A DNA stretch of 64,000 nucleotides from Sorangium cellulosum So ce56 (GTDB taxonomy: Bacteria > Myxococcota_A > Polyangia > Polyangiales > Polyangiaceae): NCBI RefSeq assembly GCF_000067165.1, contig NC_010162.1:10466501-10530500 (forward strand). The letters are read 5' to 3'. The translations under genes and the position numbers were made by a program. The notes beneath the pieces are model-generated. The model was given only the letters and a program-made list of their open reading frames with translations, searched no databases and was not told the origin of the DNA. This document shows positions 49,431 to 58,050 of the stretch, piece after piece. Position 1 is the stretch's first letter. Each line of letters begins with the position of its first letter.

Positions 49431-49502
49431 CCATCTAGGGTCCTCCGCGAGTTGACGGCGCGGCGCTCGCCGCGCGAACACAGCGTCAAAGAGGGTCCTC
49501 AC

Positions 49503-50183
49503 ATGCTTTCCCAGAAAACTGCACTTCAACTGGTCCTCTGTCTGACCATCGGGTTCTCGGCCGCTGCCTGCTCTGACGACGGTGGCGAGACCGACAACAG
49601 CACCAGCACCAGCAGCTCGACCAGCAGCAGCGCCACCAGCAGCAGCAGCGCGGGCCAGGGCGGCGGCACCGGCGGGACCGACGGCCAGGGCGGCGGCACC
49701 GGCGGGACCGACGGCCAGGGCGGCGGCACCGGCGGTTCGGATGTCGGCACGGGCGGCCAGGGCGGCGGCACCGGCGGCGCCGGCACCGGCGGCGAAGGCG
49801 GCGAAGGCGGCGAAGGCGGCTCCGCCCCCGCCGGCGACCCCCTCTGCGGCGCGGGCACCGCGACCTTCGCTGATGTGCGGCCGATCCTGACGACGACCTG
49901 CGCGGGCTGCCACGGCAACGCCGGCCCCGCGGCCGCCGGCCTCGATCTCCGCGCGAACGCGGCCCATGGCGAGCTCGTCAACGGGAACAGCTCGGAATGC
50001 ACCGGCCGGAAGCTCGTCGTGCCGGGCAAGCCGAGCGAGAGCTACATCATCAACAAGGTGCGCGGCTCCGGCCTCTGCGGCGACGACACGCGCATGCCCC
50101 CCCCGGACTCGGGCAATGCCCTGCCCGAGGCCAGCATCAAGAAGATCAACGACTGGATCTGCGCCGGCGCTCCCCAGCAGTGA
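49503..50183 (+). CDS. Lipoprotein with Gly-rich linker and cytochrome c-like domain
   Basis: 226 residues. Signal peptide and lipobox SAAAC, then a Ser/Thr tract (TSTSSSTSSSATSSSS) and a Gly-rich tract with GGTDGQGGGT repeats (residues 28-108). A heme-binding motif CAGCH near residue 138 sits in a planctomycete-type cytochrome c-like domain (FADVRPILTTTCAGCHG, with AAGLDLRANAAHGELVNG downstream and MPPPDS as the probable distal Met ligand). It should carry a covalent heme and move electrons at the outer membrane or outside it. ATG 49503 follows an AGAGGG site. Confidence 0.75.
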   Translation: MLSQKTALQLVLCLTIGFSAAACSDDGGETDNSTSTSSSTSSSATSSSSAGQGGGTGGTDGQGGGTGGTDGQGGGTGGSDVGTGGQGGGTGGAGTGGEGGEGGEGGSAPAGDPLCGAGTATFADVRPILTTTCAGCHGNAGPAAAGLDLRANAAHGELVNGNSSECTGRKLVVPGKPSESYIINKVRGSGLCGDDTRMPPPDSGNALPEASIKKINDWICAGAPQQ

Positions 50184-50226
50184 GCCCGTCTGCCCGGCTC
50201 AGCGCCTGTCCCTGCAGCGCGGGCGC

Positions 50227-50874
50227 TCAGTAGACCTTGCAGCGCGCGCCGCCCGCGGCGCGCGCATACGGGATCTTCGCGCTGCGCCCCTTCACGTAGA
50301 TCGCCCCGCCCGGAGCGGGCCTCGGGATCACGGCGCCCGTCGCGAGCGGCCGTCCTGTGGGCAGCTCCTCGACCTCGATGACGATATCGTTCCCTTCCTG
50401 ATCGACCGCCGAGATCGAGGGTCGCCGGCTCTCCTCGTCGGGAGCGCCGCCAGGGCAGGGCACCCCGCGCGCGCTCAGCGCGATGGCCAGCGTGTTGGCC
50501 GAGGTCTCCGGCGCGCCGGCCGCCCACTGGAACCTGGGATCGCGCGCCTCCCCCACCTCCACGGCCAGGCAGCTGCAGCGCTCCTTGCGCGAGTCGGCGC
50601 GCGCGAGCGAGAGATCGTGCCGCACGCCCACCCACGCCGAGGGCGCCCGCTCCTCGGGCGTCGACGGGGCGCCGCCGAAATCGTCGGGCACGCCGAAAGC
50701 CCTGCGCGGCGCCTTCTTCTTCGCGCCCGCCTGATCCGCCGGCGCGACGGGATCGACGGTGCCGCCCTCCCAGAACGCCGCGGCGCCCGCGTGCTGGTTG
50801 CCGCCGCAGGCGGCGAGGAAGACTCCGGAGAGGAGCGCAGCGAAGCGCGCAATCTGGACGCCCGAGGGGAGCAT
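50227..50874 (-). CDS. Hypothetical lipoprotein
   Basis: 215 residues from ATG 50874. The signal (QIARFAALLSGVFLAAC) has a lipobox, followed by a Lys/Pro-rich spacer (AGAKKKAPRRAFG) and a beta-rich domain with several Cys (RKERCSCLAVEVGEARDPRF, GVPCPGGA, GGARCKVY). No family was recognised. A longer start at 50967 would add a non-signal Arg/Pro stretch and is rejected. It is convergent with the cytochrome lipoprotein gene (44 bases). Confidence 0.6.
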   Translation of the reverse strand: MLPSGVQIARFAALLSGVFLAACGGNQHAGAAAFWEGGTVDPVAPADQAGAKKKAPRRAFGVPDDFGGAPSTPEERAPSAWVGVRHDLSLARADSRKERCSCLAVEVGEARDPRFQWAAGAPETSANTLAIALSARGVPCPGGAPDEESRRPSISAVDQEGNDIVIEVEELPTGRPLATGAVIPRPAPGGAIYVKGRSAKIPYARAAGGARCKVY

Positions 50875-51007
50875 GCAGCGCGATCTTCGCACCGGCGCCG
50901 CCGGCGGCCAAGGTTTGTGCTGGGTCGGAGAGAAAAGAGAGAGAAACGCTGCTAGGCGAGAACACACGCGCTGCGCGCCGGACGCCCGGCGCGCAACGCA
51001 GGAGCCG

Positions 51008-52741
51008 TCACTTCGGCTTGATCTCGGTCAGGACGAGCAGGTAGTCCGGCGAGTTGTTCGGCGACAGCTTCGCGTACGGGTTCTCCTTGCTGGGCCACCC
51101 GACGAAGCGCTTCGTGCTGTACTCGCCCCAGGACGGGTTCTTGAACAGCGGGATGACCGGCACCTGCGTGGCGTAGATCATCTGCAGGTCCTCGACGATG
51201 CTCTTCTGCTCCGCCGGATCCGTCGCGGCCGCGAACTTCTTGAACAGCGGCTCGGCCTCCTTGGCGGCGAAGCGGTGCCAGTTGCGGTTCGAGACCTCGC
51301 CGACGGCCTTCACGAACTCCGGCGCCATGAGATCGCGGTAGTAGTTGAACGGCGTGGGCTCGGTGTTGGTCCAGCCCATCGACATGTCGAACGTGCCCTT
51401 CTGGAGCGCCTCGAAGAACGCGCTGAAGTCGTACGTCTTCAGCGTGGCCTCGATGCCGACGGCCTTCAGGCTCTGCGTGGTGATCTGGACCGCGCGCACC
51501 CAGTCGGACCAGCCGGTCACGACGTTGATGTCGAACTTCAGCGGCTTGCCGTCCTTCGCGCGGATCCCGTCGGCGCCCTTGGCGTAGCCGGCCTCGTCGA
51601 GGAGGGCGTTCGCCTTGGCCACGTCGAAGGTCGTCCAGTCGCCGGCCGCGGCGGCCTTGTCGCTGCGCCAGCGCCCGTAGGCGTCGTCGAGCCCGGTCCC
51701 GTCCGCGCCGACCGTGTAGCCGTTGACCGCGACCTTCGCGATCTGGGCGCGGTCGATGGCCATGCTGATGGCCTTGCGCAGCTTGATGTCGTTGAACGGC
51801 TTCTTCGTGGCGTTCGGGTAGAGCGTCACGGTGCCGCCGACGAGCGGGAACCAGTAGTGGTTGTTCTCCGGGTCCTTGGCGACGTAGGTCTTGTCGATGT
51901 CGGGCACGAAGTTGCCGGCCCAGTCGACCTCGCCGTTGATGAGCGCCAGGTTCGCCTGGTCGTTGCCCGGGTACGCCGGGAAGCGCAGGCCCTCGACCGC
52001 CGGCTTACCCTTCTGCCAGTAGTTCGGGTTCTTGCCGAGCTCGTAGATCTGGTTCTGGAAGGTCTTCACCTCGGTGAAGGGCCCCGTCGCGACCGGGTTC
52101 TCGTTCGTGAACGTGACCGGGTCGGCGACGTCCTTCCACTTGTGCTCCGGCACGATCGGCTGATGGCCGATGTAGGTGAGGCCGGGGACGAACGCCTCCT
52201 TGAAGACGAACTCGACCGTGGTGTCGTTCTTGGCCTCGACCGAGTCGACGAGCTTCCACACGCCCGTGAGATCGAGCGCCGGGAACTTCTTGAGGAGCCC
52301 GAACGTGAACGCGACGTCCTTCGCCGAGAAGGGTTGTCCGTCAGACCACTTGACTTCGGTGCGGGTCGTGAAGGTGAGCTTCTTGTTCGCGTCGCTCCAC
52401 TCGTACTTCGTGGCGAGCCAGGGGACGTACTCGCCCTTCATCGTGTTGTACACGATCATGGGCTCGTAGATGCCCGCGACGGTGGGGAAGCGCGTGGCCC
52501 CCTCGCCGAGAAGGGGGTTGAAGTTACGAACCCAGGACGCCTGCTGCTCCCTGGAGATGGTGACGAACTTCGCGCCGCCCTTCGCATCGCCCTTCGCAGC
52601 CGGCCCGGCCGCGGCACCGGCCGAGCCCGCGGGCGCCGTGCCACCGGACTCGGACTTGTTGTCGCAGGCCGCCGTGGCGCCGACAGATAGGACGAGCGCC
52701 GAAAGGGCAAAAATGCGGCGCGACATGGATCGACTCTTCAT
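51008..52741 (-). CDS. Extracellular solute-binding protein (SBP_bac_5), lipoprotein
   Basis: 577 residues of the oligopeptide/cello-oligosaccharide-binding type. The signal ends TAAC with Asp at +2. The mature part starts with a Gly/Pro/Ala spacer and contains the family block FTTRTEVKWSDGQPFSAKDVAFT. Later features are GKPAVEGLRFPAYPGNDQANLALINGEVDWAG, RKAISMAIDRAQIAK and the C-terminal VPVIPLFKN. It binds oligopeptides or oligosaccharides for an ABC importer; no permease or ATPase is adjacent, so it is an orphan. A cellodextrin ligand would suit a cellulose-degrading Sorangium but cannot be read from the sequence. ATG 52741 has AGGAG upstream and the promoter at 52888-52917. Confidence 0.85.
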   Translation of the reverse strand: MKSRSMSRRIFALSALVLSVGATAACDNKSESGGTAPAGSAGAAAGPAAKGDAKGGAKFVTISREQQASWVRNFNPLLGEGATRFPTVAGIYEPMIVYNTMKGEYVPWLATKYEWSDANKKLTFTTRTEVKWSDGQPFSAKDVAFTFGLLKKFPALDLTGVWKLVDSVEAKNDTTVEFVFKEAFVPGLTYIGHQPIVPEHKWKDVADPVTFTNENPVATGPFTEVKTFQNQIYELGKNPNYWQKGKPAVEGLRFPAYPGNDQANLALINGEVDWAGNFVPDIDKTYVAKDPENNHYWFPLVGGTVTLYPNATKKPFNDIKLRKAISMAIDRAQIAKVAVNGYTVGADGTGLDDAYGRWRSDKAAAAGDWTTFDVAKANALLDEAGYAKGADGIRAKDGKPLKFDINVVTGWSDWVRAVQITTQSLKAVGIEATLKTYDFSAFFEALQKGTFDMSMGWTNTEPTPFNYYRDLMAPEFVKAVGEVSNRNWHRFAAKEAEPLFKKFAAATDPAEQKSIVEDLQMIYATQVPVIPLFKNPSWGEYSTKRFVGWPSKENPYAKLSPNNSPDYLLVLTEIKPK

Positions 52742-52887
52742 AAGCTTGCTCCTACGCGGCGACCTCGGTCGCCCACGACGATCCTCTCACTCGACCGACA
52801 GCTCGCAGCGCCGCAGCGCAGCGACAACAGCAGACCGTACGGCGGCGCCACGGATGAGCCGCGACTGCGGCAACCTGACGCCGGCGC

Positions 52888-52917
52888 ACTCTACCGGCCG
52901 ACGTAGAGAAGTGTCAA
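52888..52917 (-). promoter_or_regulatory. Sigma70-like promoter of the solute-binding protein gene
   Basis: On the minus strand, TTGACA (6 of 6) and TAGAGT (4 of 6) are 18 bases apart, giving a leader of about 140 bases. The 10-base element CGTCAGGTTG occurs twice on this strand, overlapping the -35 box (52915-52924) and just downstream of the -10 (52871-52880), as a possible operator pair. Confidence 0.6.
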
Positions 52918-53062
52918 CCTGACGAATCGAGGGATTCCCCGGCCACCGCGCCGCCCGCGACCTGATCGGATGCGCACGCCGGGGCCGCGGCGCACCGCAG
53001 CAAGCCGCGCGCGCTCCTACCTGCGCGATTACCCGCGCGATTCCCCGCGCGTTCCGGCGCGC

Positions 53063-54877
53063 TCAGAACTCGGCCGGATCGCTGTAGGTCCCCAGGACGT
53101 CGCGCAGCACGTCGCAGATCTCCTGCTCGGTCGCGTAGGCGCTGGCCGCCGCGATGAGGGGCGGCATCAGGTTGTCACGGCCGCGCGCGGCGCTCCTCAC
53201 GTCGGCCAGGGCGCGCCGCACCCGGTCCTGGTCGCGCTGGGCCTTGACCCGGGCCAGGTTCTCGCACTGAACGCGCTGCACCTCCTCGTCGATCCGGAGG
53301 AGGGGGATCGTCTTCTCGCCCACCGCGGCGTAGCGGTTGACGCCCACCATGATCCGCTCGTTCGATTCCAGCTCTCGTTGAAACCTGTAGGCCGAGGCGG
53401 CGATCTCGCGCTGCGGATACCCCTTCTCGATGGCGGCCACCATCCCGCCCATCTCGTCGATCCGCTGGATGTACTCGAGGGCCTCCTTCTCCAGGCGGTC
53501 CGTGAGCCACTCCACATAGTAGCTCCCGCCGAGCGGATCGATGGTGTTCGCGACCCCGCTCTCGTGGGCGATGATCTGCTGGGTCCGGAGGGCGATGGTC
53601 ACGCTCTCCTCGGTCGGGAGCGCGTACGTCTCGTCGAGCGAGTTCGTGTGGAGCGACTGGGTGCCGCCGAGCACGGCGGCGAGCGCCTGGAGCGAGACGC
53701 GGACCACGTTGTTGTACGGCTGCTGCGCCGTCAGCGACACGCCGGCCGTCTGCGCGTGCGTCCGGAGCTTCATGCTCTCGGCCTTCTTCGCCCCGTACCG
53801 CACCTTGAGGAACCGCGCCCACATGCGGCGCGCGGCGCGGAATTTCGCGATCTCCTCGAAGAAGTCGCTGTGGACGTCGAAGAAGAACGACAGGCGCGGC
53901 GCGAAGGCGTCGACGTCGAGGCCGCGGGCGACGCAGCTCTCGACGTAGGCGAGCCCGTCCGCGAGCGTGAACGCGAGCTCCTGCGCGGCGGTCGAGCCCG
54001 CCTCCCGGATGTGGTAGCCGCTGATCGACACCGAGTTCCACCGCGGCACCTCGCGCGCGCAGAACTCGATCATGTCGGTCACGATCCGCATCGCCGGGCG
54101 CGGCGGGACGAGCCAGGCGTGCTGGGCGATGAACTCCTTCAGGCAGTCGTTCTGCACGGTGCCGCCGATGCGGCTCCGCGGGATCCCGCGCTTGTCGGCG
54201 AGCGCGATATAGAACGCGAGCAGCACGGCGGCGGGGCCGTTGATGGTCATCGACGTCGTCACCTGGTCGAGCGGGATGCCGTCGAAGAGCACCTCCATGT
54301 CGCGGAGCGTGTCGACCGCGACACCGCACATCCCCACCTCGCCGAGCGACCGCGGAGAGTCGGAGTCGTAGCCCATGAGGGTCGGGAAATCGAAGGCGGT
54401 CGACAGGCCCGTCTGGCCCTCTGCGAGCAGGTATTTGAACCGCGCGTTCGTCTGCTCCGGCGTGCCGAAGCCCGCGAACATCCGCATCGTCCAGAGCCTG
54501 CCGCGGTACATCGTCGGCTGGACGCCCCGGGTGAACGGGTACTCCCCGGGCAGCCCGAGATCCGCCGCGTGGTCGACCGGCGCGTCGGCCGGGGTCGCGA
54601 GGTCGGGGACGTCGATGCCGCTCCACGTGGTGAAGCGCTCGCTCCGCGGCGGAAAGCGCGCCGACGCCTCGGCGACCGGGCCCGCGCGCCACGCGGCCAC
54701 CGCGCGCCGGAGCGCCGCGAGCCCTGCCTCGTCGAGCGCGAGCCCCTCTCCGCCCCCGCCGTTCGTGGAGCGGAGCGCGTCGCCGCCGCGCTCGCCGGCG
54801 TTTTCCGGGGACCCGACCGCTCGGTCCGCCGCGGTCTCCGGAGGGGGGGTGATCTCTCGAGGCGCCATGGCCGGCAT
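53063..54877 (-). CDS. Acyl-CoA mutase large subunit, isobutyryl-CoA mutase type
   Basis: 604 residues: the substrate barrel of a B12-dependent mutase without the C-terminal cobalamin-binding domain, so it needs a separate small subunit (not in this window). Blocks include PTMYRGRLWTMRMFAGFG, FPTLMGYDSD, TTSMTINGPAAVLLAFY, GTVQNDCLKEFIAQHAW, SISGYHIREAG and LGGTQSLHTNSLDE. Two substrate-determining positions, Phe134 (Tyr89 in methylmalonyl-CoA mutase) and Gln252 (Arg207 there), are as in isobutyryl-CoA mutase. It would interconvert isobutyryl- and n-butyryl-CoA or a related branched acyl-CoA. The start is ATG 54877 or 54868. Confidence 0.8.
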   Translation of the reverse strand: MPAMAPREITPPPETAADRAVGSPENAGERGGDALRSTNGGGGEGLALDEAGLAALRRAVAAWRAGPVAEASARFPPRSERFTTWSGIDVPDLATPADAPVDHAADLGLPGEYPFTRGVQPTMYRGRLWTMRMFAGFGTPEQTNARFKYLLAEGQTGLSTAFDFPTLMGYDSDSPRSLGEVGMCGVAVDTLRDMEVLFDGIPLDQVTTSMTINGPAAVLLAFYIALADKRGIPRSRIGGTVQNDCLKEFIAQHAWLVPPRPAMRIVTDMIEFCAREVPRWNSVSISGYHIREAGSTAAQELAFTLADGLAYVESCVARGLDVDAFAPRLSFFFDVHSDFFEEIAKFRAARRMWARFLKVRYGAKKAESMKLRTHAQTAGVSLTAQQPYNNVVRVSLQALAAVLGGTQSLHTNSLDETYALPTEESVTIALRTQQIIAHESGVANTIDPLGGSYYVEWLTDRLEKEALEYIQRIDEMGGMVAAIEKGYPQREIAASAYRFQRELESNERIMVGVNRYAAVGEKTIPLLRIDEEVQRVQCENLARVKAQRDQDRVRRALADVRSAARGRDNLMPPLIAAASAYATEQEICDVLRDVLGTYSDPAEF

Positions 54878-54949
54878 TTTAGCGCGGCGCGCGCGCGACG
54901 ACGCCGGACAATGCCGGCGAGCGCGCCGGGGCGGCGGGCGTGCGCCGCA

Positions 54950-55456
54950 TCACGGGCACACCGCGTGGAACACCGCGGAGGCGACCGGCGTCGCCCCGTC
55001 CTCCAGCGAGTCCTCGATCGCGCCCGTGATGCGGATCCCCTCCGGGGCGCAGAGCGCCGCCGCGACCTCGGCCGGGAGCGTCCCGCCCTGAGCGCCGGTA
55101 TCGACGTTGAACGCCACGGTGACATCGCTGTCCGGAGCGACCTCGACCGGCAGCGCCGCCGTGGTCTCGACGGGGAGCGGCTCGACGATCGAGGTCTTCT
55201 GATCGGCGCTCGTGATCGCGAAGGTGCGCACCGCGACGCGGCTGGGCCCGCTGGCCCGCGCGCTCAGGTGGAGCTCCAGCGCGAAGCTCGCGGTCAGGCC
55301 GGTCCCCAGCGCATTCGAGGAGACGGTCGCCTCAGGCGCCGCAATCGACGGCTCGACGAACACGGCCGCGTCGGTGTTGATGCAGCCGCTCGCCATCACG
55401 GCGAGCGCCGCGGCGGCGAGCGTGGTGGCGGCGGAGCGCCTGGCGCGGGCCTTCAT
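54950..55456 (-). CDS. Small hypothetical lipoprotein
   Basis: 168 residues with signal ATTLAAAALAVMASGC (lipobox, Ile at +2) and a beta-rich body (TASFALELHLSARASGPSRVAV, DVTVAFNVDTGAQGG, GIRITGAIEDSLEDG). Two Cys near the end (ALCAPEG, AVCP) may pair. No family was recognised. It lies between the mutase and OmpA genes on the same strand, 82 bases downstream of the OmpA gene, so co-transcription with OmpA is possible. Confidence 0.6.
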   Translation of the reverse strand: MKARARRSAATTLAAAALAVMASGCINTDAAVFVEPSIAAPEATVSSNALGTGLTASFALELHLSARASGPSRVAVRTFAITSADQKTSIVEPLPVETTAALPVEVAPDSDVTVAFNVDTGAQGGTLPAEVAAALCAPEGIRITGAIEDSLEDGATPVASAVFHAVCP

Positions 55457-55538
55457 GGGCTCACTCTCTCCCGGCCCGACCGGTCCTGTCCAGATCGGCG
55501 GCGCCGCGGTTCTGCTCCGGGCGGCGCCGCGTCTCCGC

Positions 55539-57608
55539 TCAGGGCGGCGGCGGGATGACGCCCTTGGAGCGGGCCAGGGCGCAGCCGAGCTCCACGTTGG
55601 TCGGCCCCTTGTCGGTCCGCACGACCTTGAACTCGACGCGCCGGTTCTTCTCCCAGGCGGCCGCGTTGTGGGCCGGATCGATCGGGCAGTACTCGCCGTA
55701 GCCCATCGAGCGAACGCTGTTCTTGTTGACGCCGCGCTGCGCCAGCGCCGCGGCGACCGCGTCCGCGCGGGCCTGGGTCAGCTTGAGGTTGTACGCGTCG
55801 GCCGAGCGCTCGTCGGCGTGCCCCTGCACCTCGATCATCGTGAACTCCGGGTGGTGCTTCAGCGTCTCGGCCACCGCCTGCACGATGCCGAACGACTCCG
55901 GGAGGATCTCGGCGCTGCCGGTCGCGAACTGGATCTTCTCGAGGATGACGATGTTGTTCTCCTCGATCACGACGCTGCCCTTGTCCGGGCACCCGTCCTC
56001 GTCCTCGAGGCCGTTGAACGTCTCCGGATCGTTCGGGCACTTGTCGACCACGTCCGGGATGCCGTCCCTGTCGTTGTCGGGCTCCGGGCACCCGTCCTCG
56101 TCCTCGAAGTCGTCCCTGTCCTCGGGGTCGTTCGGGCACTGGTCGGACTTGTCGGGGATGCCGTCCTTGTCGTTGTCCGGATCCGGGCAGCCGTCCTTGT
56201 CCTGGAAGCCGTCGCGGTCCTCAGGGTCGTCCGGGCACTTGTCGCGCGAGTCGAGGATGCCGTCGCCGTCGCGATCGCCGTCGCTCCCCTCCGGGCAGCC
56301 GTCGTCGTCCTCGTCGCCGTCGCGGTCCTCCGGGTTGTTCGGGCAGCGGTCGTCGACGTCGAGGATGCCGTCCTCGTCGTTGTCCGGATCCGGGCAGCCG
56401 TACTTCCCGGGGGGCGAGTCCGCCTTCGTGTCCTGGAAGCCGTCGTAGTCCTCGGGCTCGTCGGGGCAGTCGTCCTGGTCGTCCTTGATGCCGTCGCCGT
56501 CCCGATCGCCGATCGACGGCTCGAAGACGAACCCGATGGTCGCGCGCTGCGCCGCGGACTGGAACCCGGGCGTGTACCCGACGCCGGCGCCGAGCATGAG
56601 GAAGCTGTTCCGCTCGATGAAGAGCTTGATGCCCCCGATCGCCTCGGCCGACAGCTTCTGCTTGGCGCTGTCGCCGCCGCCGACCTGCTGGGTCAGGTAG
56701 GTCTCGACCACGAGGTCGAGCGGCGTGAGGACGCGGTAGCTCATGCCGGCCCCGGCGGTGATCAGGTCGGAGTACTCGAGGTCCCCGTGCTCCAGCTGGA
56801 AGGTCGCGCCGTCCTGGCGCAGGCCGAACACCGGGTTCTTCCCGGCGTGGCCGCGGTAGCCGACGTTCGCCGCGATCCGGAACGGGTTGGTCGTCCCGAG
56901 CCGCTTCTCCAGCACGAGCTGCGGCCAGAAGAAGAACCCCGGATCCGACGCGAAGTCCTGGCTCCCGCCGACCCCGATCCCTGCCTGGGCGATCACCGCG
57001 AGCCCGATCACGTCCTGATCGGGGCGGAGGATGCGCGCCTTCGCGTGCACGGCCAGGTTGCCGAGCGCCTGCGCGTCGAGCGAGTCGTCGTTGTAGTTGG
57101 CGCTGCCGCCCGGGCCGATGTCGTCGACCGGCTTGCCCCCGTTGAGCACCACCGGGACCGAGAGCCCGACGACCAGGAAGTTGGCGATGCCGTAATCGAA
57201 CTGGAACGTCCCCTGGAACGCGTGATTGAGCATCACCTCCGTTCCCCGGTCGTTCTTGGTGAGCGGCAGGATGTTGTGCCCGTAATCGAGCACGAGCCCC
57301 AGGCTGATGTCGTTCGCGCCGAGGATGTCCGCCCCGTTGACGGAGAAGAGCCCCTTGGAGTCGACCGCCGGCCGGAACAGGTGCAGGTCCATGCCGTCGC
57401 CGTTGGCGCCGTCTCCCGTGCGCGTCTGGGCCGCGGCGTCGCCCGCGGCGGCGGCGGTCATCGCTGCGCCGAGGACGAAGGAGAGCAGCCCGGCGCCCAG
57501 GCGGGAGGCTCGGCCGGGGCGCGCCTGGGCCGGGAGCCGGGCGTCGTTCGCCCCAGGAGCGCCTGGGAGCGGCGGTTCGGCGGGGAGCAGCGGGGAACGA
57601 GGCGTCAT
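55539..57608 (-). CDS. OmpA-family outer-membrane protein with thrombospondin type 3 repeats
   Basis: 689 residues. Signal region to residue 70 (LGAGLLSFVLGAAMTAAAAGDAAA), then a barrel-like region about 75-365 (LGLVLDYGHNILPL, FQFDYGIANFLVVGLSVPVV, ELGTTNPF-type strands). Six or seven calcium-binding repeats run about 370-540, each like DNDKDGIPDKSDQCPNDPEDRD. A peptidoglycan-binding OmpA domain follows at 545-670 (FATGSAEILPES, IEVQGHADERSADAYNLKLTQARA, NRRVEFKV). The protein should tie the outer membrane to the wall, with the calcium repeats as a rigid stalk in the periplasm. ATG 57608 begins at the charged leader; a sigma70-like promoter is at 57669-57698. Confidence 0.85.
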   Translation of the reverse strand: MTPRSPLLPAEPPLPGAPGANDARLPAQARPGRASRLGAGLLSFVLGAAMTAAAAGDAAAQTRTGDGANGDGMDLHLFRPAVDSKGLFSVNGADILGANDISLGLVLDYGHNILPLTKNDRGTEVMLNHAFQGTFQFDYGIANFLVVGLSVPVVLNGGKPVDDIGPGGSANYNDDSLDAQALGNLAVHAKARILRPDQDVIGLAVIAQAGIGVGGSQDFASDPGFFFWPQLVLEKRLGTTNPFRIAANVGYRGHAGKNPVFGLRQDGATFQLEHGDLEYSDLITAGAGMSYRVLTPLDLVVETYLTQQVGGGDSAKQKLSAEAIGGIKLFIERNSFLMLGAGVGYTPGFQSAAQRATIGFVFEPSIGDRDGDGIKDDQDDCPDEPEDYDGFQDTKADSPPGKYGCPDPDNDEDGILDVDDRCPNNPEDRDGDEDDDGCPEGSDGDRDGDGILDSRDKCPDDPEDRDGFQDKDGCPDPDNDKDGIPDKSDQCPNDPEDRDDFEDEDGCPEPDNDRDGIPDVVDKCPNDPETFNGLEDEDGCPDKGSVVIEENNIVILEKIQFATGSAEILPESFGIVQAVAETLKHHPEFTMIEVQGHADERSADAYNLKLTQARADAVAAALAQRGVNKNSVRSMGYGEYCPIDPAHNAAAWEKNRRVEFKVVRTDKGPTNVELGCALARSKGVIPPPP

Positions 57609-58050
57609 GGGAGGGTCCTCGGGATCGTGTGAGGTCGCTATCAGGCCAGCGCGTGGGGCGCCCGGCGCCACGTACCATCGCGCGAATTCCGGTGTCAAAC
57701 AGACGACGCGGCGAGCGCGCGGCGCGAGCGAGCGCGGCGCCCATTTCGACGTGCCACGCGGCTGCCACGCGACCCGCCGCGCGCCCGGCGCCGGGCGCTC
57801 AGCTCGGGCGCGGCGCGCGCCCGCCGCCCCCTCGCGAGGGCCCGCGATCCGCCGGAATCATGAGTTGATGCGCGCGGATGCGCGCCGGCGGGGCGCGCGG
57901 CCGAACGCCGGGACGTCCGGGTAGGGCGAAGTTGTCCGGACGATCGGAGCGGAGTATTCCGTGGAAGGTTGGGGCAACACGTGCTCGGCGCGCGCTCGAG
58001 GGTCGAGGGGAGGCCCCCGTCGCTCGCGGACCTCGCTCCTGGAGGAACAG
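57609..58050. other. 442-bp divergent intergenic region
   Basis: It separates OmpA (minus) from the Cys-rich lipoprotein gene (plus). A candidate OmpA promoter lies at 57669-57698; apart from that nothing is recognised. The plus-strand side ends with GGAGG just before ATG 58051. Confidence 0.5.
57669..57698 (-). promoter_or_regulatory. Candidate promoter of the OmpA gene
   Basis: On the minus strand a perfect TTGACA is followed after 18 bases by TACGTG, a weak -10. The start would lie about 50 bases before ATG 57608. Poor -10 boxes are common in GC-rich bacteria, so the call is tentative. Confidence 0.4.

Noticed and set aside
53063..54877. Methylmalonyl-CoA mutase label
   Set aside because: The two key substrate residues are Phe and Gln, not Tyr and Arg.
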